From SIG565 sp045590755 (GTDB lineage Bacteria > Bacillota > Clostridia > Oscillospirales > Acutalibacteraceae), in assembly GCA_045590755.1 (NCBI GenBank), contig JAZNRP010000007.1:1-48005 (forward strand): DNA of 48,005 bases, read 5' to 3'. The position numbers and the translations under genes were made by a program. The first letter of the stretch is position 1. The number at the start of each line of letters is the position of its first letter. The notes beneath the pieces are model-generated. The model was not told the DNA's origin. It was given only the letters and a program-made list of their open reading frames with translations, and made no database searches. Positions 48,005 through 48,005 of this stretch are shown piece by piece.

Positions 48005-48005
48005 A

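Noticed and set aside
43412..48005. Classical integron cassette array
   Set aside because: No integrase is in the window, each gene has its own promoter and terminator, and the intergenic elements do not show an attC R''-L''-L'-R' layout. A relation cannot be excluded beyond the right edge.

Overview
The window reads as chromosomal DNA of an anaerobic, low-GC Clostridia member, most likely an Oscillospirales/Ruminococcaceae-type gut bacterium. The evidence is T-box leaders, ferredoxin-linked 2-oxoacid oxidoreductase genes, BioY/BirA, FeoAB, sigma-A promoters close to TTGACA-17-TATAAT and compact operons. No tRNA, rRNA, CRISPR array, transposase or integrase was seen.

Layout. 1-6.6 kb holds housekeeping genes: rpsB (partial), guaB, an AEC permease, a YfcE-type phosphodiesterase, glyA, rsmD-coaD and a coiled-coil protein. 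6.6-13.2 kb, on the minus strand, has three tandem paralogous beta-helix lipoproteins with matching promoters; the last one leads an operon with a degenerate macro-domain protein, a low-molecular-weight tyrosine phosphatase and a DUF5662-like protein. 13.3-17.2 kb, on the plus strand, has birA-bioY behind a BirA-operator-like site, then feoA-feoB.

17.2-31.5 kb is the metabolic centre. A T-box with a probable GUA (Val) specifier precedes an XRE-cupin-acyl-CoA synthetase fusion, a P-loop ATPase, a four-subunit VOR-type 2-ketoisovalerate:ferredoxin oxidoreductase and ilvE. A second T-box with a probable CUC (Leu) specifier precedes an isopropylmalate-synthase-like protein that has lost its zinc ligands, a TIM-barrel/acyl-CoA synthetase fusion, an amidohydrolase, metY and metA. 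Together these suggest that branched-chain carboxylic acids are activated, reductively carboxylated and transaminated to branched-chain amino acids, under control of tRNA charging. This direction of flux is an inference from the T-box control.

31.5-43.4 kb has a Cu/Zn-SOD-like protein, an SPFH protein, two small XRE regulators, a SLOG/DUF2493 protein, malic enzyme, nagB, an MBL hydrolase and a lipoamide-linked 2-oxoacid dehydrogenase operon (E2, E3, fused E1 alpha-beta) divergent from lplA.

43.4-48.0 kb is the most unusual stretch. It is an array of small AT-rich genes, mostly predicted membrane or lipoproteins without recognisable families. Each sits behind a near-identical promoter/RBS block and is followed by a conserved 3' tag; most are separated by elaborate nested hairpin arrays. 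The hairpins change sequence but stay paired, the linkers between them are conserved, and many use the GCGAAGC mini-hairpin. It looks like a promoter-bearing gene-cassette array and continues past the right edge.
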